A DNA stretch of 64,000 nucleotides from an uncultured Clostridiaceae bacterium (GCA_946998225.1 CAMPYH010000001.1:248001-312000); one strand, 5' to 3'; shown: positions 1 through 9,779, counted from the stretch's first letter. Notes: generated by a model from the sequence alone, not told the origin. Numbers and translations are program-made.

Positions 1-1
1 A

Positions 2-478
2 AATAATAATATTCCAAGAATAAAATCTATAGTAGAAAAAATATGTATTAGATATGGAAAAGAAATAAAGTTTAAAGGAAAAACGTATTATTCCTTTCCA
101 AATGTATTAGAATTAAAAGATGCAAAAATAAGTGATTTTAGAGAAATGGGAGCAGGCTTTAGGGATAAAAGAATATATGAAACAATAAATATGATAAGAA
201 TAAATGGAATAGATGAATATTTAAAAAACAAAGAAAGTTTAATGAGCTTACCAGGAGTTGGTCCTAAAGTTGCAGAATGTATAATGCTGTTTTCATTAGG
301 AAAAATAGATACATTTCCAATAGATACATGGGTAAGAAGAGTTACAAATGATATATATTTTAAACTTCTAGATGAAAATGATTTAAAAAGAAAAGATATT
401 GAAGAATTTGGAAATAGTTTTGGAGATTATAGCGGACTACTACAACAATATTTATTTTATTGGAGAAGAGAAAAATAA
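2..478 (+). CDS. ogg: 8-oxoguanine DNA glycosylase (OGG family), 5'-truncated by window edge
   Basis: Base-excision repair glycosylase/AP lyase that removes oxidised guanine. The frame is open from base 2, so the true start lies outside the window and only the C-terminal part is visible. It opens with NNNIPRIKSIVEKIC, typical of the region before the helix-hairpin-helix in OGG proteins. The HhH-GPD signature LPGVGPKVAEC carries the catalytic Lys (K of GPKVA), and TFPIDTWVRR carries the catalytic Asp. The C-terminus (YSGLLQQYLFYWRREK) matches the usual family end. No terminator is seen before the next gene 70 bp downstream. Confidence 0.85.
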   Translation, partial: NNNIPRIKSIVEKICIRYGKEIKFKGKTYYSFPNVLELKDAKISDFREMGAGFRDKRIYETINMIRINGIDEYLKNKESLMSLPGVGPKVAECIMLFSLGKIDTFPIDTWVRRVTNDIYFKLLDENDLKRKDIEEFGNSFGDYSGLLQQYLFYWRREK

Positions 479-548
479 AAACAAAACTATAAAAAGCAAC
501 TATAAAAGTAACTAAAAAACATAAGATAAAAAATAATAAAGGGAAAAA

Positions 549-1808
549 ATGAGTGTTATTGAAAAAAAAGAAAGTAAAATACAAGAATTACTTTTATATA
601 TAAAAGGTGTAATACAATTTTTAATTGTATTTATATTAATATTCTTTATTGTAAGTATAATTTTATTTGGCCCTAAAAAGACTTTTGAAAAATTAGGTGA
701 AGCTAGAAATGGAATATTTCAAAAAGTGAATACAGAAGTTCCAGAAGATACAAACACAATTATCACAGAAAAAGTGGATAAAGATAATATAAAAAAGGCG
801 CAAAAACAAAAAGAACCTAAAATAATAAATATTGAAATACCATATGATGAACAAAAAGAACCAGAATTTAATGAGAAAAAATTTGATGAAGCAACTAAAA
901 TGTATTCAGAAAATGGAGATCATAGTTTAAGCAATACTTGGTATTTTAATCAATTAGATGAATATGGAAAAAAGATTTATTTAAAACTAAAAAATGAAAG
1001 TGGATACTTTTTAGAAGGTCAACATGTTTTTGATTTTGGATATGCATTTAATGATCTGCTTAATACAGATAATGGAACACAGGTTTTAGAAGAAGCATTT
1101 CAAAAATCTGTTAATGCTCTTATGTTTGATTTCCCACAGCTATTTTTTGTAAATGTAAGAAATATTAGTATACAAATACAAAAGACAACATACTTTACAA
1201 ATAAAAATGTATATTCAGTAGTTATATCTAATAGTACTAATAGAACATTTTATATAGATGAACTAGATACAAAACAAAAAGTACAAGAAGCAAGAGAAGC
1301 ATTAGATAAAATTAGATATAATGTTATGGAAAGAATACAAAATCCAAAAGATGTATATGCAGTTTTAAAAATAGCACATGATTATGTTGTAGATACTGTA
1401 GATTATGACAGAAGCCTTTATGAACCAAATATATATAATTTATATGGAGCATTAGTAAACAAAAAAGCTGTTTGTGAAGGATATGCTAAATCATATAAAT
1501 ATTTATTAGACTATTATGGAGTACCTAATATAATTGTTGCAGGTAAAGGTAAAAATGATAGAGGCGAGATTGAAAGACATGCTTGGAACTATGTAAATAT
1601 AAATGGATCTTGGTATGGAGTTGATCCAACATGGGATGATCCTATAACAACTGGAGAAATGAGTTTAGGTAATAGATATAAATATAGATATTTCTTAAAG
1701 GGTGAAGAAAGTTTCGGTATATCACATATTCCAGATGGAGAAATTGTAGAAAACTATACATTTGATTATCCAGCTCTTTCACCTTCTGATTATAAATATG
1801 GAAATTAG
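549..1808 (+). CDS. membrane-anchored transglutaminase-like domain protein
   Basis: A 419-residue protein with one N-terminal membrane segment (about residues 17-40), a charged linker, and a C-terminal transglutaminase-like cysteine protease/cross-linking fold. The likely catalytic triad is visible: Cys309 in KKAVCEGYA, His344 in ERHAWNYV and Asp359 in YGVDPTWDDP. This is the usual Cys-His-Asp order of bacterial transglutaminase-core proteins, which commonly act outside the cell on wall or surface proteins. The start is set by GGGAAAAA just before ATG 549. A hairpin terminator follows immediately, so it is probably the last gene of its unit. The substrate is unknown. Confidence 0.8.
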   Translation: MSVIEKKESKIQELLLYIKGVIQFLIVFILIFFIVSIILFGPKKTFEKLGEARNGIFQKVNTEVPEDTNTIITEKVDKDNIKKAQKQKEPKIINIEIPYDEQKEPEFNEKKFDEATKMYSENGDHSLSNTWYFNQLDEYGKKIYLKLKNESGYFLEGQHVFDFGYAFNDLLNTDNGTQVLEEAFQKSVNALMFDFPQLFFVNVRNISIQIQKTTYFTNKNVYSVVISNSTNRTFYIDELDTKQKVQEAREALDKIRYNVMERIQNPKDVYAVLKIAHDYVVDTVDYDRSLYEPNIYNLYGALVNKKAVCEGYAKSYKYLLDYYGVPNIIVAGKGKNDRGEIERHAWNYVNINGSWYGVDPTWDDPITTGEMSLGNRYKYRYFLKGEESFGISHIPDGEIVENYTFDYPALSPSDYKYGN

Positions 1809-1824
1809 AAAAAGCTAAAAAATA

Positions 1825-1850
1825 AAGAAGCTACCAGCTTCTTTTTTTTT
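1825..1850 (+). terminator. intrinsic terminator after the transglutaminase-like gene
   Basis: AAGAAGCT (1825-1832) and AGCTTCTT (1836-1843) form an 8-bp perfect stem with a 3-nt loop, running straight into a T tract to 1850. Confidence 0.9.
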
Positions 1851-1857
1851 GAATATA

Positions 1858-1866
1858 TGATATAAT
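1858..1866 (+). promoter_or_regulatory. extended -10 promoter for addB
   Basis: TGATATAAT is a perfect extended -10 element, 17 nt before ATG 1884. No good -35 is present, because the upstream bases are the terminator T tract. The GGAG ribosome site lies between this element and the start. The same TGATATAAT element recurs before several genes in this window. Confidence 0.6.
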
Positions 1867-1883
1867 TTTTTAATGGAGAGTGT

Positions 1884-4800
1884 ATGGAAATAATTGTAGG
1901 AAGAAAGAAAACTGGTAAAACAAGCTATATTTTAAACAAGATGAAAAACATTAGAAAAGACAATCCACAAAGTAAAATATATATGTTAGTACCAGAACAA
2001 TTTTCAAATACATATGAAAGAATTTTAACTAAAGAGCTATCTAATGGCACTTTAGTTAATGCTGAAGTAATAACATTTTCAAGACTTGGAAAGATTATAC
2101 TTAATGATTCAAAATATAGAAATACAAATTTTATAGATAAAACTGCAAGAAAAATTATTTTAAATGATGTTATACAAGATTTAGATTTTAAAATATTGAA
2201 AAAAGATAGAGAACAAATAGATATAATAGCATCTACACTTTCAGATTTTAAATCATATGGAATAAGTCCAAAAGAAGTTTTGGAAAAAGTGGAAAAAGAT
2301 AAAGAAAATAAAAATGAAAATAAGGCACTTAAATTAAAGCTTGAAGATTTTGATAAGATATATAGTAGATATGAAGAGTATTTATCAACAGATTATATTG
2401 ATGAAGCAGATATATTTAAAATAATATTTGAAGAGATTACACAAAAAAATTTCTTTAATGATTCTTATGTTTTTGTTGAAGGATTTTCAGGTTTTAGTAA
2501 AATCCAATTCAATATATTACTTGAAATATGCAAAAATGTAAAAGACATAGACTTTACATTTTTTTCATCAGATGTATATGAAGAAATTACAGAAAATGAT
2601 TTAGACATATTTAAAAATGTTAAAAAAACAATAAGAAAAATTTGGATGAGTTTAAATGAAATTTATCCAAATAGAGTAAAATATACATATTTAGAAAACA
2701 CATATGGACTTTCAAAAGAACTAAAGGTTTTAGAAAAAGCATATGTACATTCACTTAATCCTTCATCACTAGAATACTCTAATGATGAAAAAGAAATATT
2801 AAATAAAAGTCCACAAGATATTAAATATCTTGCTTTTAAATTGGTAGAAAATGAAATTGAATATATAGCTCTAGATATAATTAAAAAGTTAAAAGATGAG
2901 AATATAAAACAAAAAGATATATTATTAATTTCAAATACATTAATGGAAGATTCAAATAAAATTAAAAACATATTTAATAAATTTGGAATTAATACTAATT
3001 TAGTAGAAGAAAAAAGCATATTAGGAAATATATATGTGGAATACATTTTAAATGCTTTAAAATTTATATGCTATAAAGACACGGAAGATCTTTTAGCTAT
3101 TTTAAAGCTAAATATTTTAAAAGAAAAATTAGATTGTAAAGAGGAAGATATTGCACTTTTAGAAAGATATACAAAAAAATGGAATATATCTGGGTATAAA
3201 TGGGATATTGATTGGAATTTTGATCAAGGTAGCGAGGAATACAGTAGAGTAATTGATATAAAAAACAAAATACTTAAATATTTTAATGAATTAAAAGAAA
3301 ATTTAGAAAAGGCAAAAAGTGGAAAAGATAAGGTAATTGCTTTATACAATCATCTTGTAGATATAGATATCTTAAAAGGAACATTAAACAATATTAAATA
3401 TATAGATAAAGATTTGGAAAAAGATTATTATGCAGTAATAAATTTATTAAATAGTAATCTAGATAAAATTGCATATATATACAAAGATAAGGAAATAGAT
3501 ATAGAAACACTATTTAATGCATTAGAAGAAACTTTCAAAGATGAAAGTTTAAAAAATATACCAAATAATTTAAATGCAGTTGATGTGACAGATATATTTA
3601 ATGTTCCAGAAAATAAAAAGATAATATATGTAATGTCTAGTGATGAAAGTGCGTTTCCGCCAAAATCTAGCCGTGTAAGTATAATTTCTGAAGAAGAAAA
3701 AGAAATCTTAAATAAAGAAGGAATAGAGTTTTTAAAAACAGAACTTGAAACTTTTATAGATTATGAACAAGAAATATATAATGCAATATTTTCAGCTGAA
3801 GATGAATTAATATTTACATATAGCATTAAAAATATATTAGGGGATACAAAAAGAAGAAGTATTATCTTTAAAAGAATACAAAATATATTTAAAAACTTTA
3901 AAGAAAAGTTTATAGATACTGACATGAAAGATTTCTTAAATATAGAAGAAATTAAAGAAATAAAAAATATAGAATTAGAAAAAAATGTATTAGATGAAAT
4001 TGCAAATGCTAAATATGCAGAATATCTTCAAAATAAAAATATAGATAATTTAAATAAAAGTATATTAAAAATATATAAAGATAAAGAAAAATTTAAAGTG
4101 GTAGAGGAAGAAGTTCTTTCTAAGAATGAAGAGCCAAATATAAAAGAAGAGGTAATAAACAAGGTATATAAAAATAATCTAAAAACATCTATATCTAAAT
4201 TAGAAGCATATTCTAAATGCCCTTTTGCATATCACATACAATATGTAATTAAAGCAAAAGAAAGAGAAGAATATAAATTAAATCCATTAGATACAGGAAA
4301 ATTTATACATAAAGTTCTTGAAATATATGTAAATAATATTAAAGAGGATTTAGAGATATTTAAAAATAAATTACCTAATATACCATTTTATGAAATAGAT
4401 CAATTAGAAGAAAACGAAGATTTTAAAAAATATCTAGAATATATAGATGAAAATTTAAAAAAGAGTATTATTGAAACATTTAATACAAAAGAATATGAAA
4501 TTTTTAAAGATACAAAAAAATATTTAAGACTTTCAGATAAGTTAATAAAAATATTAGAAAAAGTTACACTAGCAGTAACAGAAGATTTAAGACTTTCAAA
4601 TTTTAAAGTATACAAAACTGAATATGTAATTGAAGACAAAATATTTAATAAAAGTCCTAGGACTAAAAATAAAGATGTTTTTCTAAAAGGTGTTATAGAT
4701 AGAATAGATATTATAAAATACGGAGATAAAAAATATTTTAGAATAATAGATTATAAGTCTTCTCCTAAAAGCATAAAACCAACAGAAATATATTCTGGAA

Positions 4801-5318
4801 TAAACTTTCAAATGCCAATATATGCAAATATAATTGAAGATAAAGAAAAGATCGAAAATGCAGGAATGCTGTATTTTACAGCAAATATGCCAACAATAGC
4901 TTCAAAAGATTTAGATAAAAACCAAATAATAAAAAAAATAATGCAGTCATATAAAATGGATGGAATACTTCTAAAAGATAAAGAACTTTTAAAACAAATG
5001 GATAAAAGTATAGACTATTCAGAAGATAATAAAAGTTTTATATTACCTGTAAGGTTTAATAATGATGGGAATTTTAATTATCACTCAAAAGTTGTTGATG
5101 AAGAGGTTTTTCAAAATATAAAAGAAGATACTGAAAATATTATTTTAGATATAATAGAAAAAACACTTAATGGAAATGTGGAAATATATCCACTTAAAGA
5201 TGTTTGTACATATTGTGAATATAAAAATATATGTATGAAAGATCAAAATAAAAATAAGATAAGAAAATACTCAAAAATTAGTAATTGGAAGATAAAAGGA
5301 AAAGATGATGATAAATAA
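1884..5318 (+). CDS. addB: AddB subunit of the AddAB helicase-nuclease
   Basis: Double-strand-break processing subunit of the Gram-positive RecBCD equivalent, with an inactivated N-terminal helicase fold and an active C-terminal nuclease. At 1144 residues it is a normal family length. A Walker A-like GRKKTGKT is at residues 6-13. The nuclease motif is seen as GVIDRID (Asp939) and RIIDYKSS (Asp956, Lys958). The four cysteines of the family's 4Fe-4S cluster are all present: Cys779 (YSKCPF) and Cys1108, Cys1111 and Cys1117 in the C-terminal CTYCEYKNIC. The GGAG ribosome site supports ATG 1884. Unusually, addA does not follow; yvcK overlaps the 3' end by 14 nt. Confidence 0.93.
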   Translation: MEIIVGRKKTGKTSYILNKMKNIRKDNPQSKIYMLVPEQFSNTYERILTKELSNGTLVNAEVITFSRLGKIILNDSKYRNTNFIDKTARKIILNDVIQDLDFKILKKDREQIDIIASTLSDFKSYGISPKEVLEKVEKDKENKNENKALKLKLEDFDKIYSRYEEYLSTDYIDEADIFKIIFEEITQKNFFNDSYVFVEGFSGFSKIQFNILLEICKNVKDIDFTFFSSDVYEEITENDLDIFKNVKKTIRKIWMSLNEIYPNRVKYTYLENTYGLSKELKVLEKAYVHSLNPSSLEYSNDEKEILNKSPQDIKYLAFKLVENEIEYIALDIIKKLKDENIKQKDILLISNTLMEDSNKIKNIFNKFGINTNLVEEKSILGNIYVEYILNALKFICYKDTEDLLAILKLNILKEKLDCKEEDIALLERYTKKWNISGYKWDIDWNFDQGSEEYSRVIDIKNKILKYFNELKENLEKAKSGKDKVIALYNHLVDIDILKGTLNNIKYIDKDLEKDYYAVINLLNSNLDKIAYIYKDKEIDIETLFNALEETFKDESLKNIPNNLNAVDVTDIFNVPENKKIIYVMSSDESAFPPKSSRVSIISEEEKEILNKEGIEFLKTELETFIDYEQEIYNAIFSAEDELIFTYSIKNILGDTKRRSIIFKRIQNIFKNFKEKFIDTDMKDFLNIEEIKEIKNIELEKNVLDEIANAKYAEYLQNKNIDNLNKSILKIYKDKEKFKVVEEEVLSKNEEPNIKEEVINKVYKNNLKTSISKLEAYSKCPFAYHIQYVIKAKEREEYKLNPLDTGKFIHKVLEIYVNNIKEDLEIFKNKLPNIPFYEIDQLEENEDFKKYLEYIDENLKKSIIETFNTKEYEIFKDTKKYLRLSDKLIKILEKVTLAVTEDLRLSNFKVYKTEYVIEDKIFNKSPRTKNKDVFLKGVIDRIDIIKYGDKKYFRIIDYKSSPKSIKPTEIYSGINFQMPIYANIIEDKEKIENAGMLYFTANMPTIASKDLDKNQIIKKIMQSYKMDGILLKDKELLKQMDKSIDYSEDNKSFILPVRFNNDGNFNYHSKVVDEEVFQNIKEDTENIILDIIEKTLNGNVEIYPLKDVCTYCEYKNICMKDQNKNKIRKYSKISNWKIKGKDDDK

Positions 5319-6354
5319 TTATGATATAGATAAAAAATATAGAAATATTGATCCAAAAATTGTCGTAATTGGAGGAGGTACTGGAAATAGTACTTTACTA
5401 AAGGGGCTTAAAAAATATACTAAAAATATAGTTTCAATAGTTGCAATGGCAGATAATGGTGGAGGAACAGGAGTTTTAAGAGAAGACCTTGGAATGCTTC
5501 CACCTGGAGATATTAGAGCATGTTTAATTGCACTTTCTAATAGATCAGATAATCTTTCAGAAGTATTTAATTATAGATTTACTGAAGGCAGTTTAAAAGG
5601 ACAAAGCTTTGGTAATTTATTCCTTGCTGCTTTAAATGAAGTATATGGTAGTTTTAGAAAAGCTGTTTTTGAAGCAAGTAATATTTTAAATATAACAGGA
5701 AGAGTTTTTCCTTCTACACTTACAAATGTAAATCTTGAAGCAGAATTTGAAGATGGAAATAAAGTTTTTGGAGAATATAAAATAACAGATTATGGCAAAG
5801 ACCATAATCAAAAAATAAAATCACTTGAATTAGTTCCAAAAAATCCTAAACCTACAAAAGGAATAAAAGAAAAAATAGAAGAAGCAGATATAATAGTATT
5901 AGGGCCTGGAAGCTTGTATACATCAATAATTCCAAATCTATTAGTAGAAGATATGGTTAAATATGTAAATGAAAGTAAAGCAATAAAAATATATGTATCA
6001 AATGTTATGACAGAAAGCGGAGAAACAGATCATTTTAATATTAGAAAACATATTGAAACAATAGAAAAAATAGCTGGAGATATAAAAATAGACAAAGTTA
6101 TAGCAAATGATTTTGTTTTAGATAGTCAAAATATTATTGAAAAATATAAAAAAGAAAATCAAGAACAAGTAATACCAACAGAAGAAGACAAGGAATATTT
6201 AAAAGAAAAAAATATAGATTTGATTGCAGGAAATTATATATTAGTAGATGAAAAAACAAAAAAATATATAAAACATAATGCTGAAAAAGTTTCAGCTACT
6301 CTATTAGATGTTTTTTTAGAAGAGTCTGCAACTAAAAAATTTGTTAAAAAGTAA
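5305..6354 (+). CDS. yvcK: YvcK/CofD-like family protein (gluconeogenesis factor)
   Basis: A member of the YvcK (UPF0052) family, which in Bacillus binds UDP-sugars and is needed for gluconeogenic growth and correct localisation of wall enzymes. It has 349 residues. Family motifs are IVVIGGGTGNSTLLKGLKK near the N-terminus, VAMADNGGGTGVLREDLG, LPPGDIRACLIALSN, and DIIVLGPGSLYTSIIPNLLV in the middle. The start overlaps the addB end by 14 nt; ATG 5305 and ATG 5308 are both possible. In many Firmicutes yvcK sits in the rapZ-yvcK-whiA cluster; here neither neighbour is present. Confidence 0.9.
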   Translation: MMINNYDIDKKYRNIDPKIVVIGGGTGNSTLLKGLKKYTKNIVSIVAMADNGGGTGVLREDLGMLPPGDIRACLIALSNRSDNLSEVFNYRFTEGSLKGQSFGNLFLAALNEVYGSFRKAVFEASNILNITGRVFPSTLTNVNLEAEFEDGNKVFGEYKITDYGKDHNQKIKSLELVPKNPKPTKGIKEKIEEADIIVLGPGSLYTSIIPNLLVEDMVKYVNESKAIKIYVSNVMTESGETDHFNIRKHIETIEKIAGDIKIDKVIANDFVLDSQNIIEKYKKENQEQVIPTEEDKEYLKEKNIDLIAGNYILVDEKTKKYIKHNAEKVSATLLDVFLEESATKKFVKK

Positions 6355-6403
6355 AATATGGATAGAATGCCTAAAAAGTGTTAAGATATATATGAGGTGA
6401 AAG

Positions 6404-7930
6404 ATGTATTTAGTATTAGGTATAGGAAATCCAGGAAAAGAATATGATGGAACAAGACATAATGTTGGATTTTTAACAATAGATAAAATTTTAAAGGAAA
6501 TTGGTAAAGAAAATGAAGTATTTAAAAATAGATTTAAAGGTGAATTTATAAAAACTTCATATTTAGATGAAGATATAATTTTTCTAAAACCAATGACATA
6601 TGTAAATAATTCTGGAGATGCATTATATGAATATGCTTCATATTTTAAAGTACCAGATCAAAATGTTATAGTTGTATATGACGATATAGATATAAATCCA
6701 GGTGAAATACGCATAAGAATAAAAGGATCAAGTGGTGGACACAATGGAATAAAGTCTATACTTATGAGAAATCAAAATTTTGTAAGAGTTAGAGTTGGAA
6801 TAGGTAAAGAAAACTTTAATGGAGATAGAATAAACCATGTATTATCTAGACCTAAAGGTGAAGAGTTAGAGCTCTTTAATAAAGGAATAAAAAAAGCGGC
6901 AGATGCTGTTTTAGATATCTTGAAAATAGGTGTAGAAAGATCTATGGAAAAATATAATGTAAGAAAACATGAAAATAAAAAAGAAAATAAAAACAAAAAG
7001 AAAGAAAAAGGAGATAAAATGATATTAATAACAGGACATAAAAACCCAGATACAGATTCATATTTATCAGCAATGGTTGCAGAAAATATGTTTAAAAAAT
7101 TAGGAAAAAATGTAAAGGCTGTAGCACAAGGAAAACCAAATAAAGAAACACAATATGTTTTAAAATATTTAAATTTAGATAATCTTGATATAATTTCAGG
7201 AAATGTAGATACAGAAGAAATAATTTTAGTTGATCACAACAATCCAATGGAAAGTGTAGATAATTTAGAAGATATAAAAATAGTTCAAGTAATAGATCAT
7301 CATGCATTAAAACTTCAAACATCTTATCCATTAAATATTAGAATGGAGTCTCTAGGTTGTACATCATCAATACTTTATAAAATGTATAATGAAAATAATA
7401 TTGAGATAACAGAAAAAATAGCAAAATTAATGCTTTCAGCAATAATTTCAGATTCACTTTTATTTAAATCACCAACATGTACTGATGAAGATAGAAAAAT
7501 AGCAAGTGAACTTGAAAAAATAGCTGGAATAAATAAAGAAGAATATGGATTAGAAATGCTTAAAGCAGGAACAGATATATCTGAATTTACTGCAAATGAA
7601 GTTATAAACTTAGATAGAAAAAATATGATGCTTAAAGATATAAATGCATCTATAGCACAAGTTAATACTGCATCAATAGAAGAGACTCTTAAAAGAAAAG
7701 AAGAGTTTGAAAAAGAAATGGAAAAAGAAATTGAAGAAAACAATTTAGATTTATTTATGTTAGTTATAACAGATATAATCAATTCAAACTCAGTAGCAAT
7801 TTCTAAAGGGCCAAGAAAAGAAATAGTTGAAAAAGCATATAATGTTAAATTAGAAGATGATAAAGCATTTTTAAAAGGAGTTGTTTCTAGAAAAAAACAA
7901 ATAGTTCCAATATTAACAGAAAATGTATAA
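6404..7930 (+). CDS. pth: peptidyl-tRNA hydrolase fused in frame to Mn-dependent inorganic pyrophosphatase
   Basis: One uninterrupted 508-codon frame encodes two complete enzymes. Residues 1 to about 185 are peptidyl-tRNA hydrolase, which recycles peptidyl-tRNA: GIGNPGKEYDGTRHNVGF with catalytic His19, VVYDDIDINPG, and SSGGHNGIKS. Residues 206-508 are a family II (DHH-fold) Mn-dependent pyrophosphatase: GHKNPDTDS, ILVDHNN, VIDHHALK, and the C-terminal SRKKQIVP. They are joined by a very Lys/Asn/Glu-rich linker (about residues 187-205). No stop separates them, but an AAGGAG ribosome site (7008-7013) sits 5 nt before the codon for Met206. The pyrophosphatase may therefore also be made alone. 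GAGGTG precedes ATG 6404. Each domain is full length, so this is fusion, not decay. Confidence 0.9.
   Translation: MYLVLGIGNPGKEYDGTRHNVGFLTIDKILKEIGKENEVFKNRFKGEFIKTSYLDEDIIFLKPMTYVNNSGDALYEYASYFKVPDQNVIVVYDDIDINPGEIRIRIKGSSGGHNGIKSILMRNQNFVRVRVGIGKENFNGDRINHVLSRPKGEELELFNKGIKKAADAVLDILKIGVERSMEKYNVRKHENKKENKNKKKEKGDKMILITGHKNPDTDSYLSAMVAENMFKKLGKNVKAVAQGKPNKETQYVLKYLNLDNLDIISGNVDTEEIILVDHNNPMESVDNLEDIKIVQVIDHHALKLQTSYPLNIRMESLGCTSSILYKMYNENNIEITEKIAKLMLSAIISDSLLFKSPTCTDEDRKIASELEKIAGINKEEYGLEMLKAGTDISEFTANEVINLDRKNMMLKDINASIAQVNTASIEETLKRKEEFEKEMEKEIEENNLDLFMLVITDIINSNSVAISKGPRKEIVEKAYNVKLEDDKAFLKGVVSRKKQIVPILTENV
7019..7930 (+). CDS. ppaC: possible separate start of Mn-dependent inorganic pyrophosphatase within the fusion
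   Basis: Internal in-frame start (Met206 of the fused frame) with a textbook AAGGAG at 7008-7013 and 5-nt spacing. The resulting 303-residue product has the normal length of a family II pyrophosphatase, with the metal-binding DxD (GHKNPDTDS), DHN and DHH motifs. It hydrolyses pyrophosphate in the cytoplasm. I read this as either a relic of when the gene was separate or a live second start giving both fused and free enzyme; sequence alone cannot decide. Confidence 0.5.
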   Translation: MILITGHKNPDTDSYLSAMVAENMFKKLGKNVKAVAQGKPNKETQYVLKYLNLDNLDIISGNVDTEEIILVDHNNPMESVDNLEDIKIVQVIDHHALKLQTSYPLNIRMESLGCTSSILYKMYNENNIEITEKIAKLMLSAIISDSLLFKSPTCTDEDRKIASELEKIAGINKEEYGLEMLKAGTDISEFTANEVINLDRKNMMLKDINASIAQVNTASIEETLKRKEEFEKEMEKEIEENNLDLFMLVITDIINSNSVAISKGPRKEIVEKAYNVKLEDDKAFLKGVVSRKKQIVPILTENV

Positions 7931-7946
7931 AAAATAAGGAGAAGGT

Positions 7947-9731
7947 ATGGAAAACAAAAAAAGCACTCCAATACTTATTTTAATAAGTGTTATACTTTGC
8001 ATATTAGCAGTATACGGAATTAAAGCAGTATTGGAAAAACAAAATAAAAGTAAAGAGGTGCCAGTTCAAAATGAAATGAACTATTTCATACTAAAAGAAG
8101 GAGACAAAGAAGGCGTTATAGATAGGTATGGAAAAAAGATAGTAGAAGCAAAATACGATAAAATCATTATGCCAAATTATAGTTATCCATTATTTTTTGG
8201 ATATAATGGTGAAAGTCAAAAAGTATTAGATGATAAATCAGAATTTGTATTTTCGAAAAAAGGAAATAAAAAGCTAGATGTAAGTCCAATATATGAAGAT
8301 TTAGAAGGATATAAAGTTATAAGACCATATATTAAATATAAAGTGAATAATAAATATGGACTTATGAATTTAAATGGTCTAGAACTTACCAAAGCAATTT
8401 ATGATGAGATAATTCCTATGCCTGAAGATGATGAATCATATATAGTAAAAATTGGAGACAAAGAAGGAATAATAAACGGAAAAGGAAAAGAAATACTAAA
8501 AGCTGAAAATCAAGGTGTTTATTCTATGAATGTTTCATCAGATGAAGAATCTTTAAAAAAAGGATATGTATTTGTAAGAGAAAGCGAAAATAAAAAATTG
8601 TATAAAGGATATATAACATCAGATGGCAATCTTTTATTAGAAGCTAAATATGATGATATATATAAAGTACAAATAGAATCAAAAGATATATATTTAATAG
8701 TTAAAAAAGATAACAAATTAGGAGTATTTAAAAATCAAGAAAAAATTGTAGATATAAATAATGATGATATTAAATACGGAGCGAAATTCTTTATAGCTAA
8801 AAAAGATGAACAATATGTTTTATATAGTTTAAATGGAAATAAAATAAAAACAAGTAATACTGAAATAAAAGTTAAACATAATTATGCAATTATTGAAGAG
8901 GAAGAAAAAGACAAAGTAATTGACGAAAAAGGTGAAGAAATTTATTTATCTTCAAAATCAGTTTATGATGTTTTTGATTTTTCAGGTAAAAAATATATTA
9001 TTCTTTATGAAGATGATGCATATTCAGTAAATGAAATAAAAGAAGATAAAACATTAGAAAATGTAATGGGAGAGAATGAAAAATATAAAAATATAAATCA
9101 TTTATATGAAGATATAATAACTATACAAAACAAAAACAATAAATATGTAGCAATAAAACTAAATGATAAAAAACAAACGAAAGATGAATTTAATTACATC
9201 ACATTATACTCAAATACAAAAATTCTAACTGGATATAAAGATAATGAAAATATAATTTATGGCAAGAATCTAGAACCAATTAGTAAAGTAAAAAATATAA
9301 TACAAATAAATAGAAAAGATCTAAAAGGAACATATCTATATATAGAAACAGAAAATGAATTAAAAATATTATCTGAAGATGGAAAACTAAGTGATTTAAG
9401 TGAAATACTTAAAGATGAAGTAATACCATTTAAAGAAAACGGAAAATATGGATATAAAAACAAAGAAGGTAAAATAGTTATTGAAGCACTTTATGATAAA
9501 GCATGTATGCTTAATGAATATGGATTTTTAGCAGTTAAAAAAGGTGAAAAATGGGGTGTTATCAATAAAGAAGGTAAAATAATAGTTGAACCTAAAATTG
9601 AAGATAAATCTATAGCAGATATGTATGGAGAAAATGATCCTATATTTATAGGAAAATATATTTCTGTAACAGGACTTCAAAACAGTGTTTATGACCTTGA
9701 AAATCTTCCAAGCTTAGATAGATTTAAATAG
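7947..9731 (+). CDS. membrane-anchored WG-repeat protein
   Basis: A 594-residue protein with an N-terminal transmembrane or signal-anchor segment (about residues 8-30) followed by many degenerate WG repeats. Each reads roughly as y-G-(v/l)-i-(n/d)-x-x-G-(k)-x-(i/v)-x-x-x-Y-D. Clear copies are KEGVIDRYGKKIVEAKYDKI near residue 50, KYGLMNLNGLELTKAIYDEI, KEGIINGKGKEIL, GYKNKEGKIVIEALYD, and KWGVINKEGKIIVEPKIED near the C-terminus. WG repeats form beta-propeller-like or solenoid surfaces of unknown role, here probably outside the membrane. AAGGAG lies 5 nt before ATG 7947. It follows the pth-ppaC fusion by 16 nt and ends the unit at a hairpin terminator. Confidence 0.8.
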   Translation: MENKKSTPILILISVILCILAVYGIKAVLEKQNKSKEVPVQNEMNYFILKEGDKEGVIDRYGKKIVEAKYDKIIMPNYSYPLFFGYNGESQKVLDDKSEFVFSKKGNKKLDVSPIYEDLEGYKVIRPYIKYKVNNKYGLMNLNGLELTKAIYDEIIPMPEDDESYIVKIGDKEGIINGKGKEILKAENQGVYSMNVSSDEESLKKGYVFVRESENKKLYKGYITSDGNLLLEAKYDDIYKVQIESKDIYLIVKKDNKLGVFKNQEKIVDINNDDIKYGAKFFIAKKDEQYVLYSLNGNKIKTSNTEIKVKHNYAIIEEEEKDKVIDEKGEEIYLSSKSVYDVFDFSGKKYIILYEDDAYSVNEIKEDKTLENVMGENEKYKNINHLYEDIITIQNKNNKYVAIKLNDKKQTKDEFNYITLYSNTKILTGYKDNENIIYGKNLEPISKVKNIIQINRKDLKGTYLYIETENELKILSEDGKLSDLSEILKDEVIPFKENGKYGYKNKEGKIVIEALYDKACMLNEYGFLAVKKGEKWGVINKEGKIIVEPKIEDKSIADMYGENDPIFIGKYISVTGLQNSVYDLENLPSLDRFK

Positions 9732-9779
9732 GTACTAAATGATATAATAAAAAAATTAAAGTTTAAAATATATAAAAAG

